A DNA stretch of 64,000 bases from Lactonifactor sp050944855 (GTDB lineage Bacteria > Bacillota > Clostridia > Lachnospirales > Lachnospiraceae), in contig JBMNRU010000003.1 in assembly GCA_050944855.1 (NCBI GenBank), forward strand, positions 124,001 to 188,000, given 5' to 3'. Made by a program: the position numbers and the translations under genes. The notes under the pieces were generated by a model that was not told where the DNA came from, did no database searches, and worked only from the letters and a program-made list of their open reading frames with translations. Shown piece by piece: positions 1-8,990 of this stretch (within the stretch, counting starts at the first letter, position 1; every line of letters starts with the position of its first letter).

Positions 1-2
1 TC

Positions 3-296
3 ATGCTTTTAATCCTGGGTATGGGACTGGTCTCCTATCTTCCCCGGGCACTTCCGGCAGTGATCATTGAGAAAATGCGCTTCGGCGAACAGATGGAAAA
101 GTTTTTAAAACTAATCCCCTATACTGCAATGGCAGCTCTGATCTGTCCGGGTGTCTTTCGCGCGGATGCCGATCATCCCATTATCGGTATCGCGGGCGGC
201 GGAATAGCCGGTATACTGGCCTGGTTCCGTTGTCCGGTTATGTTATGTGTACTGGCTGCCATAGCAGCTGATTTTACCCTTTACCTGGTTTTGTAG
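3..296 (+). CDS. azlD: AzlD-family branched-chain amino acid export subunit
   Basis: Small hydrophobic protein of about 97 residues with three to four predicted membrane segments and the AzlD-like opening 'SYLPRALP'. In this family AzlD is the small partner of the AzlC permease, exporting branched-chain amino acids. The partner would lie just left of the window. The ATG at position 3 is the first visible start; the true start may be further upstream, so treat the 5' end as uncertain. The gene ends just before a strong bidirectional terminator. Confidence 0.75.
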   Translation: MLLILGMGLVSYLPRALPAVIIEKMRFGEQMEKFLKLIPYTAMAALICPGVFRADADHPIIGIAGGGIAGILAWFRCPVMLCVLAAIAADFTLYLVL

Positions 297-312
297 AACC
301 ATTTTTCAACAC

Positions 313-360
313 AAAAAACCCGGATGTGTGAAATGTATCATCCCACACATCCGGGTTTTT
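313..360. terminator. Bidirectional rho-independent terminator
   Basis: A 17-bp perfect inverted repeat (left arm 314-330, right arm 344-360) has a GC-rich core, an A-run on one side and a T-run on the other. It separates azlD (+) from the convergent glycosyltransferase gene (-) and can end both transcripts. Confidence 0.9.
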
Positions 361-362
361 AT

Positions 363-1688
363 CTATTCCCTGAGATCAGAATTTCTTCCGGCATTCAGCA
401 CTTTTCTTATATTTTCTTCCATTCTGCTCTGCAGCTGCAGATATTCTTTTATCTCTTCCTCTGTAAATCCCTGAAATCTGACATCATCATAATCCGAAAA
501 GGCATTCTTTAATTCTTTTATAACAGGTTCTCCCTCTTTCAGAATACAAACTTCTAAGTATTCTTTATGTTCTGTCACATCAATCATCTTTTTCCGGACC
601 AATTTCTGCAAAATACGATTGGAAGTGGACACTGCAACACCGGCATAATCAGCCAGTTCTTTTCTGTTTTTCATAACATGGATCTGACTTAAATGCGCCA
701 GTATCTTAATATCATTCAGAGTAAGTTCATATCTTAAACCAATTGCCTGATAATACCGGTCCAATAATTTCGTGTTCCGGTAAAGATCCGTCAGATATCC
801 GCTTCCTCCTATCGCATGTTCTGCTATGGGAACCCGTTCCTGCCCCAGCTTCGTGGAATTTGAGAAAAATCCCGGCATCACCACAGAGTCTCCGGCCGCA
901 TCAATAAGGTAACGATAAAGACCGGGGCGTTTTTTTAAATATTCCTTTTCATCATATACATTTTTGAAAAAGTTATTATAATATTCAAATACGTATAGTT
1001 TTGTACGCACAACATGGCTCATACTCTTAGCCTGCGATACCAGAGAGCCTTCTGTTTTCATGTAATAGTAAATGGGAACAGTTAAGACAAACACATGATC
1101 CACATGCAGGATATACTCCAGGTTAAACAAGAAATCTTCACACCAGCTGACCTTTTCGTCCATCCTGATACCATTCTCTATGATAATATCCCTGGAAAAC
1201 AGTTTATTCCAGAGGACTCCATAATAAAAATCTGCCGGATTATCCTTCATATGTTCTGCAAATGCTTCCCGGGTCAGAAGCCCTTCTTCTTTTATCGAAC
1301 CTTTATGGGAAACCCGATCTCCCACCACACGATAAAAATCAGATATCACCAGCTCGCATTTTCTTTCCACGGCTTCTCTTACCATAAGTTTTGTCGCATC
1401 CGCTGTGATCCAGTCATCTGCATCCACAAACTGCAGATATTTTCCTTCCGCCATTTGGATCCCGCAGTTTCTGGTATCCGAAACGCCTGTATTTTCTTTA
1501 TGCAGCACCCTTACCCGGGTATCCTGCGCTGCATATTCGTCACACATGCTTCCCGACAGATCGCTGCTTCCATCATCAATCAACAACAGCTCAAAATCTG
1601 TATATTCCTGGTTCAAAATACTTTCCACACATCTTTTTAGTGTTTTTTCTGCGTTATACACAGGCATAATGATACTTACTGTCGCCAT
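363..1688 (-). CDS. Family 2 glycosyltransferase fused to a C-terminal MarR-like winged helix
   Basis: Residues about 1-215 are a GT-A glycosyltransferase of family 2: opening 'SIIMPVYNAEKTL', nucleotide-binding 'LLIDDGSSD', and the DXD-type 'VDADDW'. After a linker of roughly 80 residues, residues about 305-430 read like a MarR regulator: a helical start, a helix-turn-helix ('RKELADYAGVAVSTSNRILQ'), a wing, and a C-terminal dimerisation-type helix. The two parts are in one uninterrupted frame. The start at 1688 was preferred over one two codons upstream because a GAGG site lies 7 bases before it. Sugar donor and acceptor are unknown. It follows the MoxR/VWA genes on the same strand by only about 26 bases. 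Confidence 0.8.
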   Translation of the reverse strand: MATVSIIMPVYNAEKTLKRCVESILNQEYTDFELLLIDDGSSDLSGSMCDEYAAQDTRVRVLHKENTGVSDTRNCGIQMAEGKYLQFVDADDWITADATKLMVREAVERKCELVISDFYRVVGDRVSHKGSIKEEGLLTREAFAEHMKDNPADFYYGVLWNKLFSRDIIIENGIRMDEKVSWCEDFLFNLEYILHVDHVFVLTVPIYYYMKTEGSLVSQAKSMSHVVRTKLYVFEYYNNFFKNVYDEKEYLKKRPGLYRYLIDAAGDSVVMPGFFSNSTKLGQERVPIAEHAIGGSGYLTDLYRNTKLLDRYYQAIGLRYELTLNDIKILAHLSQIHVMKNRKELADYAGVAVSTSNRILQKLVRKKMIDVTEHKEYLEVCILKEGEPVIKELKNAFSDYDDVRFQGFTEEEIKEYLQLQSRMEENIRKVLNAGRNSDLRE

Positions 1689-1714
1689 AAACATACCTCA
1701 AATCTCGTTTTTTA

Positions 1715-3235
1715 TTATGTCTCCATATATGTTTTATGGATCATCTGAATTTCTTCTTTTAATTTCTGTTCTTTTTCCTGAAACAGGATGGCGTTGCTGT
1801 AATGCACATAAGCCGGACATCCATATTGTTCTATAAATTCCAATATGTTTTCATTTTTGGACAGATCGGTCACAAAAATCGTCATTTCCATTTCTTTTCC
1901 CACAGCACGTTTTAAAAAACGAAAAGCGGATTCCAACATAATTTTCAGCGACTTGCTCTCCTGTGCCCTCGTATCCAATGTTTCCTGAAAATAGGTTCGT
2001 ATCTTCTGAAAGATTTCCTTTTCCGGCACGCGTTCCTGTTTGATCCGAAGCTGGTATTTTTCCAGCACATGCAGAACTTCATGAGTAAGGGCCGCCTGCT
2101 TTTCACTGATAAGCCGCGCATCCAGCTTTACCTGCAGCACATTTTTCTGTGACTCCAGAAAGGCAGATAGGTCTTGTCCCTTTTCCAGCTTCGGTTTTGC
2201 CGTAAGCAGCATCTGATGCAGGGCTTCTGTGATTTCTTCCCGTTTTTTCCATTCCATAAAACTTTGGGCAAGGTAACTGTTCATAAGGCCAACAACGGTA
2301 ATACGTTCGTCGATCTGGGCATTTTCTAAAAGCTGTTCCTTTTCCTTTTGTTCCTCCCCTGATATGCTGCCCTGTAAAATATCATCAATACGATAATCTT
2401 CTTCATACTTCCTATATAATAAGTAAAAATTAGCAAAATCACGGGCGATCTCTTCATTCTGCAGATATTGGATCATCAGGTCATAGCCAAATTCTATTTT
2501 CAGGTTTTCATATGCGAATAAAATCTGGGACAGATCTTCCCATCCTCTGGCCGTCACAAAAGATTTTTCTACTGCATTTTGCTCTGCACGGTAAAAATTC
2601 CCTTTTTTTGTATTCAGATAAGCCAGAATAGCACCGTGTATGCCTCTCTGATAGGCATATTCCTTCCAAACGGCATAATCCTCTGTAATCGTAATCTTTT
2701 TTACCCGGTCCAGAGTTACAATGTCAAATTCTCTTACTGACTTATTATACTCCGGTGGATTTCCCGCCGCTACAATGATCCAGCCATCCGGCACCTTATG
2801 GCTGCCGAATGTCTTACATTGCAGAAACTGCAGCATCGTAGGCGCTAACGTCTCCGATACACAATTGATCTCATCAATAAACAAGATGCCTTCTCTTTTT
2901 CCGGTTTTTTCCATGCAGTCGTACACAGAAGCAATAATCTCACTCATGGTATATTCGGTCACGGTATATTCTTTTCCGTCAAATACTTTCTTTTCAATCA
3001 GAGGAAGTCCGATGGCACTTTGCCGGGTATGATGGGTAATGGTATAGGCGACCAGCCCAATGTCACATTCTTCCGCAATCTGCTCCATAATGGCAGTTTT
3101 TCCAATGCCTGGCGGCCCAATGAGTAAAATAGGACGCTGCCGCACTAATGGAATTTGATAACCATTCTGTTCATTTTTCATGGTATACGCCTGTATCGTA
3201 TGGATAATTTCCATTTTTGCTTCTTTGATATTCAT
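1715..3235 (-). CDS. MoxR-type AAA+ ATPase
   Basis: A 506-residue protein with an N-terminal AAA_5/MoxR module: Walker A 'GPPGIGKTA' near residue 38, Walker B 'GILFIDEINC', and a sensor-1 'VAAGNPPEYN'. The C-terminal half is helical and not recognisable. MoxR ATPases work with von Willebrand factor A proteins as chaperone-like complexes that insert cofactors or assemble partners. The start codon overlaps the stop of the upstream VWA-type gene by 4 bases (3232-3235), which implies translational coupling and a shared complex. The client is unknown. Confidence 0.85.
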   Translation of the reverse strand: MNIKEAKMEIIHTIQAYTMKNEQNGYQIPLVRQRPILLIGPPGIGKTAIMEQIAEECDIGLVAYTITHHTRQSAIGLPLIEKKVFDGKEYTVTEYTMSEIIASVYDCMEKTGKREGILFIDEINCVSETLAPTMLQFLQCKTFGSHKVPDGWIIVAAGNPPEYNKSVREFDIVTLDRVKKITITEDYAVWKEYAYQRGIHGAILAYLNTKKGNFYRAEQNAVEKSFVTARGWEDLSQILFAYENLKIEFGYDLMIQYLQNEEIARDFANFYLLYRKYEEDYRIDDILQGSISGEEQKEKEQLLENAQIDERITVVGLMNSYLAQSFMEWKKREEITEALHQMLLTAKPKLEKGQDLSAFLESQKNVLQVKLDARLISEKQAALTHEVLHVLEKYQLRIKQERVPEKEIFQKIRTYFQETLDTRAQESKSLKIMLESAFRFLKRAVGKEMEMTIFVTDLSKNENILEFIEQYGCPAYVHYSNAILFQEKEQKLKEEIQMIHKTYMET

Positions 3236-4575
3236 TTGTACTCCTTTCTCACAGTCTTACTTTTTGTTTCCTGCGGCATCGATACGGTATCATCCACGAC
3301 CAGCTTCACTGCCCATGACGGTATCGATTCATTCAATCGTACGTCTTCTAAAAATACAAACGCCGTTTCATACTCTGGTTTTTCCTGGGGATATATGCCG
3401 TCTCCGTCTGTAAAATATAACAAACCTTTTAGATTCCTTAAATATTTATCCTTCCTTAATTGCTCTACATAACGGAAAACCGGTCTGAAATCCGTTCCGC
3501 TTCTGCCCTGGATCACCAGATTTTTCATATATTCTTTCCAGTCTTCTTCACAGGTAATATGTGCCACATCCTGCACGTAACAGTCACATTGAATAATATA
3601 AACATTCATTTTTCGGAAAAAGTTTTCTTTTTCGTTCAGAATACTATACGTTTGTTCCATGAACCGCTGTACGGTTTCCTTGGAGCAGGAACCGGAGGTA
3701 TCAATGGCAATGACCATTTCTTCCAATTTATTCATCTCAGAATATTCTAACGGCTCGATCAAAGGAATATTTCCATATCGCTGCAGGCCATAGTGATAAA
3801 AAATATAGTCAAAGCTATCCATATCCAGAACGACTTCTTCCCGCAAAACAGCAAATCGTTTTAAAAAGCGACGGTAATCGTGCCTCTTTTTCCATTCTGC
3901 GGACATTTCCTGGGATTCCTGTCCTTTCTGACTGCCGCGATTATGACTGCTTCCCTTGACGTCTTTGCCCACGGCGGAAATGATTTTGTCCCATTTTTGC
4001 CAGATCTCTTTCAGCTGTTCCAGCGTAATTTCTTCCATCCAAAACTTATGATCATCCACAAAGTATTCCTGTTCCAATGCCAGAAGTTCCATATGGGAAT
4101 ACTGCTGTTTTAATAAATATTCATAAATAGAGTCTGCATTCTGATATTTTCCGTGAAGCCGCAAGGACTGATTCATTTCCTTTCTGGAATCTGTGATTTC
4201 TCTGTCAAAGGAAGGCATGTCCAGCTGATCGATACTGTATTCCACTGAAATATCACAGGCCAGACTCCAAAGTCTTCTGTTCTCCTTACTTTCCAGAAAA
4301 TGGAGAAACAGAAAATGCAGCAGCATATGCAGAACGCTTCTATTGACATTCTGCCTGCCCGACGCGAACCGGGACAGCAGATAATCTGCACGATAATACA
4401 AAATCTGACCATTACAGCCCAGCGTGCTGATATCCCGGGTCTCCTGAAACTTCAGAGCACCTGCTGCCTGTCGAAAAAAGGGCAGACAGACAGCCAATTC
4501 ATCCCGTGCCATACACAGGACTTCTCTTGCCATATAAGATAATTTATCTCTTGTTTCTTTTTGCTCTCTCATCAT
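3232..4575 (-). CDS. VWA-like protein with degenerate metallopeptidase domain (DUF2201 type)
   Basis: This 447-residue protein has an N-terminal part resembling the putative metallopeptidase domain of the DUF2201 family, with a His-rich helix 'LHMLLHFLFLHFL' near residue 85 instead of a clean HEXXH. Its C-terminal part is VWA-like with a MIDAS-type 'AIDTSGSCS' near residue 290 and a later Thr/Asp pair ('YFTDGDGIYP'). It partners the MoxR ATPase, whose start overlaps its stop. Whether the peptidase-like motif still binds zinc cannot be told from sequence alone. Confidence 0.8.
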   Translation of the reverse strand: MMREQKETRDKLSYMAREVLCMARDELAVCLPFFRQAAGALKFQETRDISTLGCNGQILYYRADYLLSRFASGRQNVNRSVLHMLLHFLFLHFLESKENRRLWSLACDISVEYSIDQLDMPSFDREITDSRKEMNQSLRLHGKYQNADSIYEYLLKQQYSHMELLALEQEYFVDDHKFWMEEITLEQLKEIWQKWDKIISAVGKDVKGSSHNRGSQKGQESQEMSAEWKKRHDYRRFLKRFAVLREEVVLDMDSFDYIFYHYGLQRYGNIPLIEPLEYSEMNKLEEMVIAIDTSGSCSKETVQRFMEQTYSILNEKENFFRKMNVYIIQCDCYVQDVAHITCEEDWKEYMKNLVIQGRSGTDFRPVFRYVEQLRKDKYLRNLKGLLYFTDGDGIYPQEKPEYETAFVFLEDVRLNESIPSWAVKLVVDDTVSMPQETKSKTVRKEYK

Positions 4576-4584
4576 TTCTCCCCG

Positions 4585-4923
4585 TCACAAACTAAAATCT
4601 TTACCCGCAAAAGAAAATCTCTCTGTTTTACGCTGCATCAACCATACATGTGCCTGTAATTTTCCCATTTCTCTGGCATACTGCAGCCCCCGTTCCAACT
4701 GATCTTTCGTGATCCAATTCTGTTCCCAGACAACCTGCAGCTTTTTCAGATCTTCTTTTTCGATCAGCATTTCCATAGCAGGCCAGATGCGATACTGCAG
4801 GTAGTCACCATATATTTTCTTAAAAGGGTCATCTTCCGATACTTCAAAATAACGTTTCAGTGCAATCGTAAGCTTTACCTTCTCCTGGCTGCTGTTTTGA
4901 AACCGTTCGTCTTCTTTTGTCAT
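4585..4923 (-). CDS. Small hypothetical protein, first gene of the MoxR/VWA operon
   Basis: A 112-residue, charged, probably helical protein with no recognised family. A strong GGAGGAGG site precedes the ATG at 4923, and the stop lies only 9 bases before the VWA-like gene, so it is probably co-transcribed and may be a third part of the complex. No signal peptide or membrane segment is visible. Confidence 0.6.
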   Translation of the reverse strand: MTKEDERFQNSSQEKVKLTIALKRYFEVSEDDPFKKIYGDYLQYRIWPAMEMLIEKEDLKKLQVVWEQNWITKDQLERGLQYAREMGKLQAHVWLMQRKTERFSFAGKDFSL

Positions 4924-5039
4924 AGAAAATCCTCCTCCCTTTTATCTCAACTATGTTTAAAAAATTCTCCGTTAAGGATACATAAATGATACCATTTTCA
5001 TCCAGTTTTTTCTGTTGCGCATGCAACATTTCTCATGTT

Positions 5040-6272
5040 TTACCAACATCTCATACAGAGAAATTCACGTTTTACGTTCTGAAAATACCAAGGAAAATCT
5101 TTCTTTTCCACAGACTGCTGTATCACCACCGGGTATTGTACCAAAAGCAAATCATTCTGAAAATAGGATACAGTTCCTATTTGAGTCCCTTTCTGCACCG
5201 GCGCCTGCAAAGTTTTTTGGATTTCTTTTTTCACCGTCACCTGCTCCCCGTCATGAAGCAGCAAAGATAAGGTGTGCTCTTCTGCCTGTACCGATGCCAT
5301 CGCCTGCTCCTGTACCCCATCATTGACCGGCAGTGCCCAATTCTCCTGTTCCTCCCAGACATCCCGATAGTGAAAATTTGCCATACCATATTCCATCAGT
5401 TTTCTGATATCTGACCACTTATAACTTTTATTGTTCGGCCATCCGCATCCCAAAAGAGCCACAATAAACGTACGTCCTTCACTTTCCAAGGCGCCGACAT
5501 AACAATAGCCTGCATTGGCAGTAAAACCTGTTTTTCCCGTCAGCGCTCCCTCCATCATCTGCAAAAAGGCATTATGATTACTGCAGGAAAAGCTGCGGGT
5601 TCCTTCTGTATCGGAAAACTGATAGGACGGGGTTCGTGTGATTTCTAAAAACGCGTCTTTTTGCGGTGACTCTTTGATACAATATTTTAAAATCCGGGCC
5701 AATTCTGTGGCAGTCGTTGCGTGAGTCTTTGTCACCGTCTGTACTGTCCCGTCTTCCTGCGTTATTTCTACTTCCTGGCTGGCATCCAACCCGTTAGGGG
5801 TAATAAAATAAGTGTTTTCAAGCCCCAGCTGCGCTGCCTTTTCGTTCATCATAGCGGCAAATTCTTCTATACTGCCTCCCACATGCTCTGCTATCGCTGC
5901 CGCAGAATCGTTATGGCTTTCCAGCATTAAAGAATATAGCAGATCGTTCAGGTAAAAGGTCTCGCCTTCCTGCATTCCCAGTTTTACTTTCGGTCTGGAT
6001 GCCGCGTAGGATGATGCAGAAACTACATCCTGAAGATTTCCCTTTTCCAGAGCTATAATGCAAGTCATAATTTTTGTAGTGCTGGCCATAGCCCGCACTT
6101 CCTGTCCATTTTTTTCATACAAAATCCGTCCCGAATCACCATCCATTAAAACAGCCGACAGAGAATATAACGAACCCGGACCTTCCTCTTTGGCGAATAC
6201 TGTGATCGGCCGCAAAGTAACTGCCGCCAACATACTGACACAGATACAAAAAGAGAAAAAAAGTCTTTTCAT
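5040..6272 (-). CDS. dacF: D-alanyl-D-alanine carboxypeptidase (PBP5/DacF type)
   Basis: Peptidoglycan enzyme that trims the terminal D-Ala from stem peptides outside the membrane. A signal peptide ends near 'TVFA', followed by the serine peptidase S11 motifs: SxxK in 'ASTTKIM', SxN in 'ESHND', and KTG in 'GKTGFTANAG'. A C-terminal PBP5_C-like sandwich ('APVQKGTQIGTV') follows, then a short hydrophobic segment. The start at 6272 was chosen because GGAG lies 5 bases upstream; an ATG eight codons earlier lacks a site. The DacF name follows from the family and sporulating host, and is an inference. Confidence 0.85.
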   Translation of the reverse strand: MKRLFFSFCICVSMLAAVTLRPITVFAKEEGPGSLYSLSAVLMDGDSGRILYEKNGQEVRAMASTTKIMTCIIALEKGNLQDVVSASSYAASRPKVKLGMQEGETFYLNDLLYSLMLESHNDSAAAIAEHVGGSIEEFAAMMNEKAAQLGLENTYFITPNGLDASQEVEITQEDGTVQTVTKTHATTATELARILKYCIKESPQKDAFLEITRTPSYQFSDTEGTRSFSCSNHNAFLQMMEGALTGKTGFTANAGYCYVGALESEGRTFIVALLGCGWPNNKSYKWSDIRKLMEYGMANFHYRDVWEEQENWALPVNDGVQEQAMASVQAEEHTLSLLLHDGEQVTVKKEIQKTLQAPVQKGTQIGTVSYFQNDLLLVQYPVVIQQSVEKKDFPWYFQNVKREFLCMRCW

Positions 6273-6340
6273 GGAATCTCCATATATATTCTTCATTTAA
6301 AACATATATATGTGTCAGACTTCATAAAAAGACTTTTTCC

Positions 6341-7570
6341 TTATTTACACTTCCCTGCTTTTCGGAACATAATAAAGCCAAAAATGAACATGACTCCCAA
6401 AAGCGCTACACCCGTCTTAGAACTTCCGCTGATCTGCGTGGAGATTCCCATTAAAGTCGTTCCAAAGAAAGCCGCGCCTTTGCCAAAAATATCATAAAAT
6501 CCAAAATATTCACTGGACTTCTCCTTCGGTATGATCTTCGCAAAATAAGACCGGGACAATGCCTGGATCGCGCCCTGGAATACGGCAACACACACTGCCA
6601 AAAACCAGAATTCCCATGCCTTGTCCAGCTGCAGAGCAAATACAACGATGCCAATATAACCAATAATACAAATCTGGATCAGATTTTCGCTCTTAAACTT
6701 TTTGGAAAATCTGGCAAACAAAATGGAACATGGAAATGCTACGATCTGGGTCAGCAAAAGTGCCAGCAACAGATGGGTATCCGTGATCCCCACGTCTTTT
6801 CCATAAGAAGTAGCCAGATCGATAATGGTATAAACACCGTCAATATAGAAGAAAAATGCGATCAGAAAATAGAAGATCGGTTTGTTTTGGGGAAGCCTTT
6901 TCAGCATTGCCCACAAACGCTGCATACTTTCTTTCCATGCAGAATCTTTCTTTTCTATCCCATGGATCTGCTGATAATTTTTTATCAGAGGCAGGGTGAC
7001 AAAAAACCACCAGATGGCAGTAATGGCAATCGCTCCCATGGTGGCAGTCACCGCGGAAATGCCGATTTTATCCGCAAAAAGGATCAGAATCAGACCCGCT
7101 ACGAATGGAATACAGCTTCCGATATAGCCCCACGCATATCCGTGAGAAGAGACCACATCCATTCTTTCATCTGTGGTAACATCTGACAGCATGGAATCAT
7201 AAAAGATCAAGCTCATGTTATAACCGGCTTTCGCCAGGATCAGCACCAGCAAAAAGGCAAGCCATCCCTTGGGAACAGACAGGCCCAGGCATCCCACAAC
7301 ACCTATCATGAAAAAAGTGCCAAACAATGGTTTTTTATATCCGTTTGTATCCGCCAATGTACCTAAGGTCGGTCCCAACAATGCTACGATTACTGTACTG
7401 ATGGACAAGGCATAACTTAAATATGCCGTAGAGTCAGCCAGAGACATCCCTGCCGATGTAGCCAGATTCTTGAAATAAATTGGTATGATCGTGGTGCATA
7501 ACATGGTAAAAGCAGAATTCCCCACATCATAGAGAATCCATTGCTTCTCCAGCTTTGTCATTTTCCCCAT
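6341..7570 (-). CDS. MFS transporter of the UMF1 (Atg22-like) family
   Basis: A 409-residue polytopic membrane protein, about 12 predicted helices, with the UMF1-type start 'WILYDVGNSAFTMLCTTIIPIYF'-like segment at residues 11-33 and the inter-helix 'GTLADTNGYKKPLFG'. Family members are putative exporters or metabolite permeases related to yeast Atg22. The substrate is unknown. It may be co-transcribed with the phospholipase-like gene upstream. Confidence 0.8.
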   Translation of the reverse strand: MGKMTKLEKQWILYDVGNSAFTMLCTTIIPIYFKNLATSAGMSLADSTAYLSYALSISTVIVALLGPTLGTLADTNGYKKPLFGTFFMIGVVGCLGLSVPKGWLAFLLVLILAKAGYNMSLIFYDSMLSDVTTDERMDVVSSHGYAWGYIGSCIPFVAGLILILFADKIGISAVTATMGAIAITAIWWFFVTLPLIKNYQQIHGIEKKDSAWKESMQRLWAMLKRLPQNKPIFYFLIAFFFYIDGVYTIIDLATSYGKDVGITDTHLLLALLLTQIVAFPCSILFARFSKKFKSENLIQICIIGYIGIVVFALQLDKAWEFWFLAVCVAVFQGAIQALSRSYFAKIIPKEKSSEYFGFYDIFGKGAAFFGTTLMGISTQISGSSKTGVALLGVMFIFGFIMFRKAGKCK

Positions 7571-7602
7571 ATTGTTTCCTCCTGGTTTTTCTTATGTTTG
7601 TT

Positions 7603-8394
7603 TTATGAATCAAAATTCCGCTGAAAGCGCGAAGAGAGTTCTTCCCGTCCCCTCATCACATTCCACAGATTTTCAACCGCATCTGCTGCTTCCGATATAG
7701 CCCCCTCAAACAGAGAAGCCAGCTTTTCATTGGATTCTTCACAGGCAGGGATCACATGTTTTCTTAAAACCTGTCCCTCCAGACTATGATAACATCCCAG
7801 CAATCTCAGCAAGGTAAGCAATATTCCCCTTTTTAAACCGTTGCGGGTAATCAGCAGCCGAATATAAAACTGCATGCCTCGCAGAGCACGACGGATATCT
7901 TCCGATTCCAGTCCCTGAAATACAGAAGCGATCACGCGATTTCCTCTCGGTGTAATGCAAAGCCCGGAAAGAGGATCATACGTAAATGGATCTTTATCGT
8001 TTTTAATCTTTAAATATCGGTCCAGCTCTATCTCGATCGCCGCGTGCGAGACGCCGGTATCTGCTTCAAAGGTATTGACATAAGGATGGCAGGTACTGTC
8101 CAAAATGAAATGACAGACAAATCCCATCAAATAGGCTGCCAGCGCATCATCGGGATTTTCCCGGTACTGCTGTGCCATTCTCTGAAAAAACGGAGCGGCA
8201 ATTTCCTTATGCATATGATATCCTACGTCACTGATGGGATTCTTGCAATACGGTTTATAATAAAACAAAATGTCCGGTCCATGCAAACCGATCAGATACA
8301 GGCTGCGTGCCTGGCGGATGACTGCTTTACATTCTTTAGGCAGTCTTTTATATACTTCTTTTCCAAATAAATCATGGGCATACGTTGTAGGCAT
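7603..8394 (-). CDS. Zinc-dependent phospholipase C family protein
   Basis: A 263-residue protein matching the zinc-dependent phospholipase C/S1-P1 nuclease-like fold: 'MPTTYAHDLFG' at the N-terminus, 'GLHGPDILFY', 'HMHKE' and 'FVCHFILDSTCHPYV', giving the His/Asp ligand pattern expected for a metal site. No signal peptide is visible, so it probably acts in the cytoplasm, unlike secreted phospholipase C toxins. Such proteins are common in Lachnospiraceae and uncharacterised. The ATG at 8394 has AAGGAG upstream. Confidence 0.7.
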   Translation of the reverse strand: MPTTYAHDLFGKEVYKRLPKECKAVIRQARSLYLIGLHGPDILFYYKPYCKNPISDVGYHMHKEIAAPFFQRMAQQYRENPDDALAAYLMGFVCHFILDSTCHPYVNTFEADTGVSHAAIEIELDRYLKIKNDKDPFTYDPLSGLCITPRGNRVIASVFQGLESEDIRRALRGMQFYIRLLITRNGLKRGILLTLLRLLGCYHSLEGQVLRKHVIPACEESNEKLASLFEGAISEAADAVENLWNVMRGREELSSRFQRNFDS

Positions 8395-8405
8395 ATCAAT
8401 TCTCC

Positions 8406-8975
8406 TTATACATTCAGGCGAAGCTGGATCTCTTCTTCTGCTTCCGCTTTAAAGTCTTCCATCTGCACCGGACTTACCACCGGCAGCTCTTCCAGACCCT
8501 GCACGCCAAAGTTTCGCAAAAACTCTTCGGTCGTGCCAAACAGAATCGGCCGTCCCGGCGCATCCAGTCTTCCAAGTTCTTTCACAAGGTTATATTCAAT
8601 CAGTTTATTGACGGCATGATCGCATTTCACACCACGGATTTTTTCTATCTCCAGTTTTGTTACCGGCTGTTTATACGCAATAATAGACAGAGTTTCCAAC
8701 ATGACATCCGTCAATACTGCCTGTTTGGGCTGCAGCGCCAGCTTCACCAGATATTCATAGTATTCCTGTTTTGTACACATCTGATAAGCATCTTCCAATT
8801 CAATAATGCGTATTCCACGATCTTTTTCCTGATACCGGATCATCATATTCCGAATAATCTTTTTTGTGGTGTCCACATTCTGATCGATCGCTTTCGCCAG
8901 TTTACTTACCTCCACAGATTCTCCCATCGCAAACAGCATGGCCTCTATGGCACCTTCTACTTCTTTTATCTCCAA
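8406..8975 (-). CDS. scpB: Chromosome segregation and condensation protein ScpB
   Basis: ScpB is the winged-helix kite subunit that dimerises and binds ScpA in the SMC-ScpAB condensin, acting on the nucleoid. The 189-residue length and sequence are typical: 'EGAIEAMLFAMGESVEVSKLAKAI', two winged-helix domains, and the conserved 'SIIAYKQPVTKLEIEKIRG' then 'GRPILFGTTEEFLRNFG'. It lies directly after scpA (15 bases), the usual operon. Confidence 0.95.
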   Translation of the reverse strand: MEIKEVEGAIEAMLFAMGESVEVSKLAKAIDQNVDTTKKIIRNMMIRYQEKDRGIRIIELEDAYQMCTKQEYYEYLVKLALQPKQAVLTDVMLETLSIIAYKQPVTKLEIEKIRGVKCDHAVNKLIEYNLVKELGRLDAPGRPILFGTTEEFLRNFGVQGLEELPVVSPVQMEDFKAEAEEEIQLRLNV

Positions 8976-8990
8976 TTTGTATCCTCTTTT

